Positions 18,501-26,595 of a DNA stretch of 64,000 bases are shown here, in pieces. Source of the stretch: Solihabitans fulvus (lineage in GTDB: Bacteria > Actinomycetota > Actinomycetes > Mycobacteriales > Pseudonocardiaceae); assembly GCF_008386585.1 (NCBI RefSeq), contig NZ_VUOB01000073.1:19761-83760 (forward strand). Reading direction: 5' to 3'. The notes beneath the pieces were generated by a model. The model ran no database searches. It worked only from the letters and a program-made list of their open reading frames with translations, and was not told where the DNA came from. Positions within the stretch are counted from its first letter, which is position 1. Every line of letters starts with the position of its first letter. Made by a program: the position numbers and the translations under genes.

Positions 18501-18550
18501 TCCCCGAGGCGGACGCGGTGGCCGAACACCTGGCGGATCCACCCGACTGA
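15533..18550 (+). CDS. AfsR/SARP-family regulator with BTAD, NB-ARC and TPR domains
   Basis: A 1005-residue transcription factor. Residues 1-95 are an OmpR-like winged helix (VEFRILGPVQAW, LAGPKQLALLSALLLQANRV), and 100-245 are the bacterial transcriptional activation domain. The NB-ARC ATPase has its P-loop GMAGVGKTTLA near residue 302 and IVLDNAAD as Walker B. From about 690 on there are at least six tetratricopeptide repeats (RYDRALDHYREALALYR, RYPESLDNYQQALALSR and others). This is the architecture of AfsR, a pleiotropic activator of secondary metabolism. The GTG at 15533 is used because the winged helix begins there. No biosynthetic genes lie adjacent, so it may act globally. Confidence 0.92.
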   Translation: MEFRILGPVQAWGTCGQARLAGPKQLALLSALLLQANRVVPVEQLFEAVWGDNPPGTASGALHTYVFRLRQALTAVEPSAGDRLTYVSGYRLRVEPHELDLMEFRDRAERGRLAAAEGKLYDAAEELTAGLALWRGTALTGVSGQYFQAHTARLAEERLAALEERVGVDLAVGRHAELIPELRDLVATHRLREALHGHLMLALYRAGRPAEALQAFEDIRQALVDELGIDPGPALTLLRQRIVRGDPELSDPHAGERPVPRTDLPGDIADFTGREAELRRLLGALPAGQEGGAVVIEAIDGMAGVGKTTLAVHAAHQLADRYPDAQLFIDLHGHTTEHEATDPAAALDSLLRTLGVPGDQIPQELDARAALWRAELAERDAVIVLDNAADSAQVRPLLPGTARCLALVTSRRRLGDLDTARTLSLDVLPTADAVDLFTRVVGADRTSRHEGQREQVRAVVELCGHLPLAIRIAAARLRTRPAWTVAHLADRLAQGHRGLDELSTGDRSVAAAFGLSYRHLPDRHRRMFRLLGLVPGNDVDTHAAAALCGLGAAEAAELLEDLVDVHLLQQPAPGRYRFHDLIRRHAMDTARDTESEAARREAVTRLLDYYLHTASLAAAHIFPGTLRAGLDVTHVPASTPSLTNQTEAVAWCEAEHANLNTAIGHAAESGRHTHAWQIPYVLWYFYFIRGHTRDWIATHQLALAAAQHLADDRARADLLKQLGSAYWQLGRYDRALDHYREALALYRSNDDVWGESAILGNLGIVYGRLGRYPESLDNYQQALALSRRSGDRWLESNALNHIGNTYDQVGRFADALDHYRQALSLKREIDDRRGEANVLTCMGIAEERLGGLASAFEHHEQSLALMREVGDRRGEGYALSNLGNVHRRLGRLDEALGLHDQGLAIMRDIGDRGYESAVLTDLGHTLRAAGQVDRALACHRQALALTLDIGDRFQEARAHDGIALALRAADPEDARLHWRQALAIYTELGVPEADAVAEHLADPPD

Positions 18551-18591
18551 GCGGCCGGGGAACACTCTCCAGAAGGTGCTTCACACACTAA

Positions 18592-18620
18592 GTGCGTCAC
18601 GCAATGATTGCGCCACGCAC
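18592..18620. promoter_or_regulatory. Long palindromic operator upstream of the MarR-type gene
   Basis: A 29-bp imperfect palindrome: outer arms GTGCGT/ACGCAC and inner arms CGCAAT/ATTGCG, with two unmatched positions per side. It lies 43 bases before the MarR-type ATG, the usual place for autorepression of a MarR-led operon. Confidence 0.65.
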
Positions 18621-18662
18621 CATCTTTGGCTATGTTTACGGCACAGGCAAAGGAGCGGACGG

Positions 18663-19139
18663 ATGGGTCGTACGACGCGCAGGGCGGCCGAGGAGCGCGT
18701 GCTGGCCGCCCTGCCGAGTTGGGTCAACGCCATCGCGCAGCTCAACCGGCTGATCGCCGAGCGGATGGGGGTCACCGCCAGCGACCTGGACTGCCTGCAC
18801 GTGCTGAACCAGCAGGGGCCCGCCACTGCGGCCGAGCTGGCCCGCCACGTCGGCCTGACACCGGGGTCGGTGTCGCGGATGATCGACCGGCTTGACGCCG
18901 CCGGCTGCGTCAAGCGGACCAACGATCCGCAGGACCGACGCCGCGTGCTGATCGAACCGACCGGCGACGGTCTGGCCCGCATCGCGGCCTACTACGAGGG
19001 ACTCACCTCTCGCGCCCACGACGACCTGTCCGTCTTCCGCATGGACGAACTGACTGCGCTGCTGCGATTCATCGAGCGTTCCCAGCGCAGTGCCACCGAC
19101 GAACTCGCCCGGCTGCGTCAGGACGACGACCCTGACTGA
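18663..19139 (+). CDS. MarR-family regulator
   Basis: A 158-residue winged-helix regulator. The DNA-binding core is GPATAAELARHVGLTPGSVS and the wing is RTNDPQDRRRVLIEPT, with the conserved D-x-R-D-x-R style wing. It starts at ATG 18663 after a purine-rich stretch. A 29-bp palindrome lies just upstream. The PEBP-like and hydrolase genes follow on the same strand with short gaps, so this is probably an autoregulated three-gene operon responding to a small, perhaps phenolic, ligand. Confidence 0.88.
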   Translation: MGRTTRRAAEERVLAALPSWVNAIAQLNRLIAERMGVTASDLDCLHVLNQQGPATAAELARHVGLTPGSVSRMIDRLDAAGCVKRTNDPQDRRRVLIEPTGDGLARIAAYYEGLTSRAHDDLSVFRMDELTALLRFIERSQRSATDELARLRQDDDPD

Positions 19140-19161
19140 CCGCCGGCAAGGAGCGAAACCC

Positions 19162-19737
19162 ATGACAGCGCACAGCGCACCACCGAAGAACCGGCGGGCC
19201 GGGCAGGCGGGTCTCGCCTGGCACGCACCGAACCTGGCCGGCGTGGAGACGCTCACACTGAGCAGCCCGGACTTCGAGCACGAAGGCACGATCCCGACCG
19301 TGCACGCCTCGACGCGAGCCGGCGGCGAGGACCTGTCACCGGCCCTGACGTGGTCCCCGGCGCCGGCGGGCACGGCGCAGCTGCTGCTGGTCGTCGAGGA
19401 TCCCGACGCCCCGACACCAATGCCGTTCGTGCACTGCGTGGCCCTGCTCGACGCCTCGGTGACCGGCCTCGCGCACGGGGCGCTCGACGCCGAGAACCCC
19501 ACAGGGGGCGTGCGCATCCTGCGTTCGGGCCTTGGCCGCGGCTACTTCGGGCCGGCGCCGCCGAAGAGCCACGGCCCACATCGGTACGTGTTCCAGCTCT
19601 TCGCTCTGGCCACACAAGTCACCGTCGGGCGCAGCGACGACGCCCTGGACTCCGCGAAGCCCCGCGAGGTGCTCGCCGCCGCCGACGACGTCCTCGCCCG
19701 CGGCCGTTTCGACGGCCTCTACGCAAGGGAACAATGA
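19162..19737 (+). CDS. YbhB/YbcL-type PEBP-like protein
   Basis: A 191-residue phosphatidylethanolamine-binding-protein-like fold. Conserved segments are GEDLSPALTWSPAPAGTAQL, VVEDPDAPTPMPFVHCVALL, the GPAPPKSHGPHRYVFQLFAL block and the C-terminal helix. No signal peptide is seen, so it is cytosolic. The ligand is unknown. ATG 19162 follows AAGGAG. The stop overlaps the next gene's start (ATGA), so translation is coupled to the hydrolase. Confidence 0.88.
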   Translation: MTAHSAPPKNRRAGQAGLAWHAPNLAGVETLTLSSPDFEHEGTIPTVHASTRAGGEDLSPALTWSPAPAGTAQLLLVVEDPDAPTPMPFVHCVALLDASVTGLAHGALDAENPTGGVRILRSGLGRGYFGPAPPKSHGPHRYVFQLFALATQVTVGRSDDALDSAKPREVLAAADDVLARGRFDGLYAREQ

Positions 19738-20504
19738 ACAGCGCCAAGGAAGCACCGCACGTGCGTGGATTCACCGGCCACGATGGCGCGGAACTGACCT
19801 ACCGCGAGATTGGCGACGGCCGCCCGCTGGTGTTGCTGCACGGTTTCATCGCCACGGCACGGCAATGGATCGACCACGGTCCCGCCGCCGCCCTCGCCGC
19901 GCGTGGCTTTCGCGTCATCCTTCCGGATCTCCGCGGCCACGGCGACAGCACCCGACCCCACGATCCGGCGTCCTACCCGCCCGATGTCCTGGTCGACGAC
20001 GGACTCGCGCTGATCGACCAGCTCGGGCTCGACGACTACGACCTCGGCGGCTACTCGCTCGGCGGGCGGATCGTGCTGCGAATGCTGGTTCGCGGCGCCC
20101 GGCCGGCTCGCGCGGTCGTGGCCGGCCAGGGACTCGCCGCGCTGGGCGCCGCGGCGAGCGGCGGCACGCTCGGCCGCGTGCTGACCGCCCTCGCCAACGG
20201 GGACAGCATCGAACCCGGTTCGCGGGATGCGGAGGCCGCGCACTGGATCACCCAGCTCGGCGGCGACCCGGTGGCGCTCCTTCGGGTTCTGGACTCGCTC
20301 GTCGCGACACCCGAGGGGGCGTTGGGTCTGGTCGACACCCCCACGCTCGTGGTGGTCGGCGACGAGGATCACGACCACGCCTCCGCCGACGAGCTCGCCG
20401 CGGCGCTGCCCCTGGCGCGATTCACGCGAGTGCCGGGCGACCACTGGACCGCGCTCACCGGGCCGGAGTTCTCGACCGCGCTCGTGGCATTTCTCGGCCG
20501 GTAG
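19734..20504 (+). CDS. Alpha/beta-fold hydrolase
   Basis: A 256-residue hydrolase. The oxyanion region is VLLHGFIATARQW, the nucleophile elbow GGYSLGGRIVLRM (Ser in G-x-S-x-G), the acid lies around VVVGDEDHDHA and the His in VPGDHWTAL. It resembles small esterases and lyases of the haloperoxidase-like group. Translationally coupled to the PEBP-like gene and downstream of the MarR gene, it may degrade or modify the inducing compound; that is inference. Confidence 0.87.
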   Translation: MNSAKEAPHVRGFTGHDGAELTYREIGDGRPLVLLHGFIATARQWIDHGPAAALAARGFRVILPDLRGHGDSTRPHDPASYPPDVLVDDGLALIDQLGLDDYDLGGYSLGGRIVLRMLVRGARPARAVVAGQGLAALGAAASGGTLGRVLTALANGDSIEPGSRDAEAAHWITQLGGDPVALLRVLDSLVATPEGALGLVDTPTLVVVGDEDHDHASADELAAALPLARFTRVPGDHWTALTGPEFSTALVAFLGR

Positions 20505-20534
20505 TCACGGGAACACCAGCGCGGCGGCCCCGCG

Positions 20535-21032
20535 TCACCGAGCCACGTGCGCGACCGGATCCTGGGCCTGGAGGTACGCCAGGGCGGCGAGCCACTTCGG
20601 GTTGTCGAGCCTGCGGACGAACTCCTCCTGGGACACGTCCTCGACGCGGGTGTGAATCCACCACAGGTTGCCGAACGGGTCGAGCACCCGCGCCACGCGC
20701 TCGCCGAACGGCGCCGTCGTCGGCTCGGTGTGCGAGGTGCCGCCCGCCGCGAGGGCCTTCTGGTAGGTCGCGTCGCAGTCCGCTACGTACAGCCGGAGGA
20801 AGGCCGGGGTGGGCGCCGAGCCGGGCGGCACGTCGAACGCCATCACGATGGCGTCGTCGATGCGGAACTCGGCGTGCCCGATCGCGCCGTCCGGGTTGTG
20901 CACCCGCGCGATCTCCACCGCATCGAACGCGGCGACGACGTAGTCGAGCAGCTTGGCGGTGTCCCGCCCGATGATCCACGGGGTGACGGCCGTGTACCCC
21001 TTGGGTGCGGTGCTGGCGGCCTGGTCGCTCAT
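20535..21032 (-). CDS. VOC-family (PhnB/glyoxalase-like) protein
   Basis: A 165-residue protein with one paired beta-alpha-beta-beta-beta module pattern (VTPWIIGRDTAKLLDYVVAAF, VADCDATYQKALAAGGTSHT and VLDPFGNLWWIHTRVEDVS). This is the PhnB-like branch of the vicinal oxygen chelate fold. The C-terminal 30 residues extend beyond the domain. Function is undefined; such proteins range from isomerases to resistance proteins. It converges on the hydrolase gene. Confidence 0.82.
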   Translation of the reverse strand: MSDQAASTAPKGYTAVTPWIIGRDTAKLLDYVVAAFDAVEIARVHNPDGAIGHAEFRIDDAIVMAFDVPPGSAPTPAFLRLYVADCDATYQKALAAGGTSHTEPTTAPFGERVARVLDPFGNLWWIHTRVEDVSQEEFVRRLDNPKWLAALAYLQAQDPVAHVAR

Positions 21033-21119
21033 GACGTCTCCTCCGGTGTTCTCCGCTGCCTGACAAGATCGACATTACAAATCATTGCGGTCAATTTCGG
21101 TCCGCGTTGCCGAGCGCGT

Positions 21120-21737
21120 TCACTGGAACACGATGGCGGCGGCCATCGCGACGATCGCGACGCTGGAGGCGAGCGCGGCAAGCAGACTGCCCCTGCGGCC
21201 CGTGAGCACGCGACCGAGGAGGGAGCCGCCGCTGGCCAGCAGCAGTTGCCAGCTCGTGGACGCAGCGAACGCGGCCAGCACGAACGCGGCGAGCTCCGGC
21301 GGGGTGAACGCGCCGGTCGCCTGGCGGCCGAGCACGAGTGCGGCGAAGTAGAGGATCGTCGCCGGGTTGAGCAGCGTGACGCCGAGCAGGCCGGCAAAGG
21401 CGCGGGCCGGGGTCACCGGACGGAACTCGGCGGCCTCCGGGGCGCGGTGACGGCGCAGCGCGGTCGCGGCGGTCCGGACGGCCAGCGCGGTCAGCACGAG
21501 CGCCGCGACCAGCCGCATGTATCCGGCATAGGGCGCGATCGCCTGCCCCGCAGCGGATCCGCCGAGCGCAGCGGCCACGGCGTACAGGCCGTCGGCGGTC
21601 GCCACGCCGAGCGCCGCGGCGGCGCCGACCCGCAGCGACGTCCGTGCGCTCAGTCCGACCAGCAACACCCCGACACCGCCGACGGGAATGGCCACGCCGT
21701 AGCCGGCCACCAGCCCGGCGAGCAGCGCGGCCGTCAC
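21120..21737 (-). CDS. LysE-family amino acid exporter
   Basis: A 205-residue protein with six predicted helices. The N-terminal LVAGYGVAIPVGGVGVLLV region has the Pro-Gly turn of LysE proteins, and the middle helix pair contains LLGVTLLNPATILYFAALVLG, the family's NP motif. The GTG at 21737 is chosen because the first LysE helix begins there. It probably exports an amino acid or related metabolite. The upstream 180 bases to the next gene have no clear feature. Confidence 0.85.
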   Translation of the reverse strand: MTAALLAGLVAGYGVAIPVGGVGVLLVGLSARTSLRVGAAAALGVATADGLYAVAAALGGSAAGQAIAPYAGYMRLVAALVLTALAVRTAATALRRHRAPEAAEFRPVTPARAFAGLLGVTLLNPATILYFAALVLGRQATGAFTPPELAAFVLAAFAASTSWQLLLASGGSLLGRVLTGRRGSLLAALASSVAIVAMAAAIVFQ

Positions 21738-21916
21738 GGCAGCTGCGGGGTCGCCTCCGACCGGGTGCCGGACTGCTGTCGCCGCGCGCCGTCCGCCGTC
21801 GGGACAGGTCGGGCGCGGAACGAGGCAGTGGTGGTCACGACGCAGATGGTGCCGCCAGAACCCGCGCGCCACCAACGGGTTTTCCCGCGGAACGGTTTTA
21901 CAGCCGAACGGAGACC

Positions 21917-23029
21917 TCAGGCCGCGATCGGGTTCTGCGCGGGGACCTTCGCTGCGCTCGCCGCGCGGGTGTCCGAGAGGTTCAGCGCCAGCCAGGCGCC
22001 CCAGCCGAGCACGACGACGCCGGCGAAGCTCAGCAGCCGGTACAGCACGACGGCCGCCAGCGCGGGCTGCGCTGGCACCCCGCCGGCCACCAGCGCGGTG
22101 GTCAACGCCGCTTCCACGACCCCAAGGCCGCCGGGCACCAGGCCGAGCCCGGACACGAACATGCCGGCCGCGTAGGTCACCAGCAGCAGGCCGGGGCTCA
22201 GGCCGTGCACGCCGACCGCGAGGCAGCACGCGGCGAGGCAGGCGAGGTCGAACACCCAGTTCAACATGGAGAACATCGACGTGGCGGTCCAGTCCCGCGC
22301 GGTGCCCCGGACCGAGCGGAGCTGGTCGAGCACCCCGCGCAGCGCGTCCAGCTCCAGGCTCAGCGGACGCCGCCACACCCGGTTCACCCAGCCGAGCACC
22401 CGGTTCACGCCGGCGACGATGTGCTCGGGCCGATGCCAGGCCAGCCGGAGCCCGACCACCAGGGCGACCGCGCCGATCCCCTCGACCAGCAGGTTCACCG
22501 CGGTCTCGCTGAAGGTGCCGTCGACGGCCGCGCCGAGCAGCCCAACCACGGCCAGCGTGCCGGTGGACACCACTCCCCCGGCGAGCATCGTCCACGCGGC
22601 GACCGGCGTGCTCGCGCCCCAGGCGCGCATCCGCCGGTACATGTAGGTGGTGGAGAACGCCGACCCGGCCGGCAGCGTCAGGTGCAGGGCGTTGGCCGCG
22701 TAGACGACGGTGAGCGCGCTGCGCACCGTCACGTGCACCCCGCCGGCGCGCAGCAGCCTGCGGCGCATGCGGGCGAACGCCGCCATCGAGCCCCACTCGG
22801 CCGCGACGGCGAGCGCGAGCCAGCCGAGGTTGGGCTGCGCGAGGGCCTGCACGGCCTCCGCGAGCGTCGGGCCGGCCAGCACGGCCTCCACGACCAGGAC
22901 GGTGCCGAGGGCGACCCAGACGACCCACTTGAGCCGAGCCAGCCGCCCGCTCGGGGAGCCCACGGTGTTCGCCGACGGCGTCACCATCGGCGATGCGGGT
23001 CCGCGAGGGCCATCCTGGAGGAGTGCCAT
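21917..23029 (-). CDS. UPF0104/lysylphosphatidylglycerol-synthase-type membrane protein
   Basis: About 370 residues with eight helices. The family signatures are YAANALHLTLPAGSAFSTTYMYRRM, where AxSxPGG-like motifs sit, and GLVPGGLGVVEAALTTALVAGG. Without the cytosolic transferase domain these proteins act as lipid flippase-like or unknown transporters. The start at 23029 is the first ATG giving a normal N-terminus; a later ATG near 22985 is possible and the longer frame overlaps the promoter of the response regulator. It is divergent from the two-component system. Confidence 0.75.
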   Translation of the reverse strand: MALLQDGPRGPASPMVTPSANTVGSPSGRLARLKWVVWVALGTVLVVEAVLAGPTLAEAVQALAQPNLGWLALAVAAEWGSMAAFARMRRRLLRAGGVHVTVRSALTVVYAANALHLTLPAGSAFSTTYMYRRMRAWGASTPVAAWTMLAGGVVSTGTLAVVGLLGAAVDGTFSETAVNLLVEGIGAVALVVGLRLAWHRPEHIVAGVNRVLGWVNRVWRRPLSLELDALRGVLDQLRSVRGTARDWTATSMFSMLNWVFDLACLAACCLAVGVHGLSPGLLLVTYAAGMFVSGLGLVPGGLGVVEAALTTALVAGGVPAQPALAAVVLYRLLSFAGVVVLGWGAWLALNLSDTRAASAAKVPAQNPIAA

Positions 23030-23162
23030 GCGGACAACGATGAACGACTTTGCTGTGGACCACCTGTGGTTGACGGCGGTTCCACCCAATTTCGGGTGAT
23101 TCACAGGTGGCGCACAGGAACCGCACAGGCTCCCCGGAGGCGGCCAGTCCAGACTGGACACC

Positions 23163-23885
23163 GTGGCGAACCCGGAGCCGGCGGAACCGGACCAACAGGA
23201 GATCCGAGTGCTCGTGGTCGACGACGAGCGCTACCTCGCGGAGATGATCGCCACGGCCATGCGGTACGAGGGCTGGCGGGCGGCGACGGCCGCGACAGGT
23301 GAGGAGGCGTTGGCGCAGGTCAAGGCGTTCGCTCCTGCCGTGATCGTGCTGGACGTCATGCTGCCGGACACCGACGGCTTCGCGCTGCTGTCGCAGCTGC
23401 GCGCCGGGGGCGACGAGGTGCCGGTAATCTTCCTGACCGCGCGGGACGCCACCGAGGACCGGGTGCGCGGCCTGACGCTCGGCGGCGACGACTACGTCAC
23501 CAAGCCGTTCAGCCTTGAGGAGCTGGTGGCCAGGGTGCACGGGCTGCTGCGCAGAGCCGCCATCACCCAGGCCCGCACGACCGGGCTCCAGGTGGCCGAC
23601 CTGACGTTGGACGAGGACAGCAGAGAGGTGCGGCGCGGCAGCCGCCTGGTCGAGCTGACCCCGACGGAGTTCGAGCTGCTGCGCTACCTGATGCGCAACA
23701 GCCGCACGGTGCTGTCCAAGGCGCAGATCCTGGACCGGGTGTGGCAGTACGACTTCGGCGGCAACGCCAACGTCGTCGAGCTGTACATCTCCTACCTGCG
23801 CAAGAAGATCGACACGGAGGCCAGCGAGCCGCTGATCCACACCGTCCGGGGCGTCGGCTACGTGCTGCGCCCGCCGATCTCGTGA
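23163..23885 (+). CDS. OmpR/PhoB-family response regulator
   Basis: A 240-residue regulator. The receiver has VVDDE at 18-22, phosphoacceptor Asp64 in IVLDVMLPD, TAR and YVTKPF. The C-terminal winged helix contains LTPTEFELLRYLMRNSRTVL and GGNANVVELYISYLRKKID followed by TVRGVGYVLR. This is the PrrA/TcrA/MtrA type. Its stop overlaps the kinase GTG start (GTGA), so the pair is coupled. Confidence 0.93.
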   Translation: MANPEPAEPDQQEIRVLVVDDERYLAEMIATAMRYEGWRAATAATGEEALAQVKAFAPAVIVLDVMLPDTDGFALLSQLRAGGDEVPVIFLTARDATEDRVRGLTLGGDDYVTKPFSLEELVARVHGLLRRAAITQARTTGLQVADLTLDEDSREVRRGSRLVELTPTEFELLRYLMRNSRTVLSKAQILDRVWQYDFGGNANVVELYISYLRKKIDTEASEPLIHTVRGVGYVLRPPIS

Positions 23886-25336
23886 ACGCGCGGCGCGGCC
23901 CGGTCGCGTTCGTCGCAAGGCAGCCCCTGCGGCGCAGGCTGTTGGGCCTGGTGCTGCTGCTGACCGTCGTGGTGGTGCTGGTCGGCGGCATGACGACCTC
24001 GCGCGCGCTGTCGATGTTCCTGCACACCAGGGTGGACCAGCAGCTGAGCCAGTTCACCAACGAGCTACAGGACGGCGTCAAGCGCGGCGACCTGCACCCG
24101 GTGCTGACCGGGCCGGGAGCGAACAGCACGGTCGGCTACCTGGTGTCGCCGGACGGCTCGACCGCGACCCTGCTCACCGGGCGCGACGCCGGCACCACGC
24201 TGGATCCCGCGCAGGCGGGCGAGGTCCTCCTGCACGTGCCCAAGGACCGCAGGCCGCAGGACGTCGACCGGCTCGGCGTGTTCGACGTGCCCTACCGCGT
24301 GCAGGCGCGGGAGGTCCCCGGCGGCGGGACCCTGGTGGTCGGCGTGCCCGTCGGCGACCTCAACCAGACGCTGAGCCGGCTGTGGGGCATCGAGTTCGCG
24401 GTCGGGCTCACGGCGGTCGTGGTGGTCGGGGTGTCCGGGTTCCTGCTGATCCGGGTGGCGCTGCGGCCGCTGGCCAAGATGACGACCACGACGAGGCGGA
24501 TCGCGGCGACCGACCTGTCCGGCCCGGACTCGGCCGTCCGACTGCGCGCGCCGGAACTGCACCCGAGGACCGAGGTCGGGCAGCTCGGGGTCGGCATGAA
24601 CCACATGCTCGACGCAATCGACGCCGCGTTCGCCGCGCGGCACGAGGCGGAGAACCAGCTGCGCCAGTTCGTCGCGGACGCCTCGCACGAGCTGCGCACG
24701 CCGCTGGCGACCGTGCGCGGCTACGCGGAGCTGTTCCGCCGCTCGGAGGAGGCCGGCAAGCTCGACCCTGCCGAGCTGGCGGTGGGACTGCGGCGCATCG
24801 AGGCCGAGGCGATCAGGATGGGCCTCCTCGTCGACGACCTGCTGTTGCTGGCGCGCCTCGACCAGGGCCGGCCGCTCGGCCGCGAGCCGGTGGACCTGTG
24901 CCGGCTGGCGATCGACGCGGCGAGCGACTTCCGGGTCACCGACGACCAGCGGTCGATCCGGCTGGAGGTGCCGGCCGAGCCGATCGTGGTGACCGGGGAC
25001 GAGTTCCGGCTCAGGCAGGTGCTGGCGAACCTGCTGGCGAACGTGCACGCGCACACGCCGCCGGGCACCCCGGCGCAGGTCACCGTTGCGGGCGCGGACG
25101 GCCACGCGCTGGTGGAGGTCCGCGACGAGGGCCCCGGCATCCCGGCGGAGGCCGCGGACCAGGTGTTCAACCGCTTCTACCGGGCCGACCCGTCCAGGAC
25201 GAGGACCAGCGGCGGCAGCGGGCTCGGCCTGGCCATCGTGCGGGCCATCGTCACGGCGCACCGGGGCCGGGTGGAGCTGGACACCGCGCCGGGCCACACC
25301 GCGGTCCGCGTGCTGCTGCCCCTGGACCCCGCCTGA
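23882..25336 (+). CDS. Sensor histidine kinase
   Basis: A 484-residue kinase with TM1 near 14-36, an extracellular sensor of about 120 residues, TM2 near 160-183, a HAMP linker and a HisKA domain with His269 in DASHELRTPLATVRG. The HATPase part has the N box VLANLLANVHAHTP, G1 VRDEGPGIP and G2 GSGLGLAIVRAIV. It forms a translationally coupled pair with the OmpR-type regulator upstream. The sensor sequence is not one I recognise. Confidence 0.93.
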   Translation: MNARRGPVAFVARQPLRRRLLGLVLLLTVVVVLVGGMTTSRALSMFLHTRVDQQLSQFTNELQDGVKRGDLHPVLTGPGANSTVGYLVSPDGSTATLLTGRDAGTTLDPAQAGEVLLHVPKDRRPQDVDRLGVFDVPYRVQAREVPGGGTLVVGVPVGDLNQTLSRLWGIEFAVGLTAVVVVGVSGFLLIRVALRPLAKMTTTTRRIAATDLSGPDSAVRLRAPELHPRTEVGQLGVGMNHMLDAIDAAFAARHEAENQLRQFVADASHELRTPLATVRGYAELFRRSEEAGKLDPAELAVGLRRIEAEAIRMGLLVDDLLLLARLDQGRPLGREPVDLCRLAIDAASDFRVTDDQRSIRLEVPAEPIVVTGDEFRLRQVLANLLANVHAHTPPGTPAQVTVAGADGHALVEVRDEGPGIPAEAADQVFNRFYRADPSRTRTSGGSGLGLAIVRAIVTAHRGRVELDTAPGHTAVRVLLPLDPA

Positions 25337-25382
25337 TCACTGGGCGCCCGCGCTGACCTGTCCCCGCCGGCCGGTCGCCCGG

Positions 25383-26543
25383 TCAGCCGAGCGCCCTGCG
25401 GAACCGGTCGCCGAGGTCGGCGAGGCGTTCCACCGGCTCGTTCGCGAAGACCAGCCGCAGGTAGTGCTCGCCGCTCGGGCCCCAGCCGGCCATGCCCGTC
25501 GCGGCCACCTTGGCCCGGTCGAACAGCAGCTGGGACAGCTGGGCCGGGGTGCGCCCGAGCGGCCGCGCGTCCAGCAGCAGCGACCAGCCGCCGTGCGGCC
25601 GGATGACCGGATAGTCGGCGAGCTGCCGCAGCACGGTGTCGCAGCGTCGGCGCCACTGCTCGGTCGCGTTCGCGACGTCGAGGTCCGCGTCGGGCGCGGT
25701 CAGCGCGGCGGCCACCGCCTCCTGCGCCAGCCCGACCTGGCAGACGACGTTGGTCAGCCCGACGAGGTGGATGTCGGCGAGGATCGCGGCAGGGCCGACC
25801 ACCCAGCCGACGCGCCAGCCGATCAGCCGAAGCTCCTTGGACGCGGAGCCGACGGTGATGGTCCGGTCGGCGAGGCCATCGTGCGCCGCCGGATGGCTCG
25901 GCGGGCGGCCGTCGAACCGAAGCCGCTCCATCGCCGCGTCGTAGATCAGCCACGCGTCGTGGCGCGCGCACGCGTCGGCGAGCGCGGACCAGTGGTCGTC
26001 GTCGAGGACGAGGCCGGTCGGCATGGTCGGGCTCATCAGCAGGACCGCCGCGGTGTTCGGTCCGACGGCGGCGGCGAGCCGGTCGGGGTCAACGCGCCAG
26101 CCCTCGGGTGTCGGCTGCGCCGGCACGAAGCGCGGGACGCCGCCGACCAGCCGCACCCGGTTGACCAGGCCCGCGTAGACGGGGTCGCACAGCACGACCT
26201 CCTGGCCGGGCTCGACCGTGGCGAGCAGGGTGTTGAGGATGCCGTTGAGGCCGCCGGCCACGCTGACGCACTCGGTGTCCGGGTCGTAGCTCCGCCCGGC
26301 CGCCCTCCCGACGTGCGCCGCCGCGGCCGCCCGCAGGGATCGCCTGCCCTGGAACGGGAGGTAGCTGTTCGCCGAGTCGTCGGAGATCGCGGCCCCGGTC
26401 GCCGCGAGCGCCACGGCGGGCGGCCGGAGGTCGGTGTCGAGGTTCTCCAAGCGGAGGATGTCCGGGTCGGCCGCCGCGTCGGCCGCGTCGCCGACCACGT
26501 CAACGCCGATGCCTGGAATCTCGCGCAGCCGGGTCACGGTCAT
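25383..26543 (-). CDS. PLP-dependent aminotransferase (class I/II)
   Basis: A 386-residue fold-type I enzyme. Landmarks are VAGGLNGILNTLLATVEPGQ, LLMSPTMPTG (the N-P motif is changed to T-M-P), YDAAMERLRFDG and the PLP-lysine block GSASKELRLIGWRVGW. The substrate is unknown. It is divergent from an XRE-cupin regulator with only 52 bases between the starts, so it is likely its target. The change from NP to TMP in the cofactor-binding loop is unusual and might alter substrate range. Confidence 0.85.
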   Translation of the reverse strand: MTVTRLREIPGIGVDVVGDAADAAADPDILRLENLDTDLRPPAVALAATGAAISDDSANSYLPFQGRRSLRAAAAAHVGRAAGRSYDPDTECVSVAGGLNGILNTLLATVEPGQEVVLCDPVYAGLVNRVRLVGGVPRFVPAQPTPEGWRVDPDRLAAAVGPNTAAVLLMSPTMPTGLVLDDDHWSALADACARHDAWLIYDAAMERLRFDGRPPSHPAAHDGLADRTITVGSASKELRLIGWRVGWVVGPAAILADIHLVGLTNVVCQVGLAQEAVAAALTAPDADLDVANATEQWRRRCDTVLRQLADYPVIRPHGGWSLLLDARPLGRTPAQLSQLLFDRAKVAATGMAGWGPSGEHYLRLVFANEPVERLADLGDRFRRALG

Positions 26544-26595
26544 GGCATCCCCCAGTTCACTTTGCCGATACGTCCGTACCACTATGCTGATACGC
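26544..26595. promoter_or_regulatory. Divergent promoter region of the aminotransferase and XRE-cupin genes
   Basis: The 52-base gap contains TACGTCCGTA, an inverted repeat, and two GATACG copies flanking a TATGCT -10-like box 12 bases upstream of the XRE-cupin ATG. The regulator probably binds here to control itself and the aminotransferase. Confidence 0.45.

Noticed and set aside
14792..18565. Minus-strand 1257-codon open frame
   Set aside because: It is an antisense shadow of the AfsR-like gene with Val/Gly/Arg-rich low-complexity sequence.
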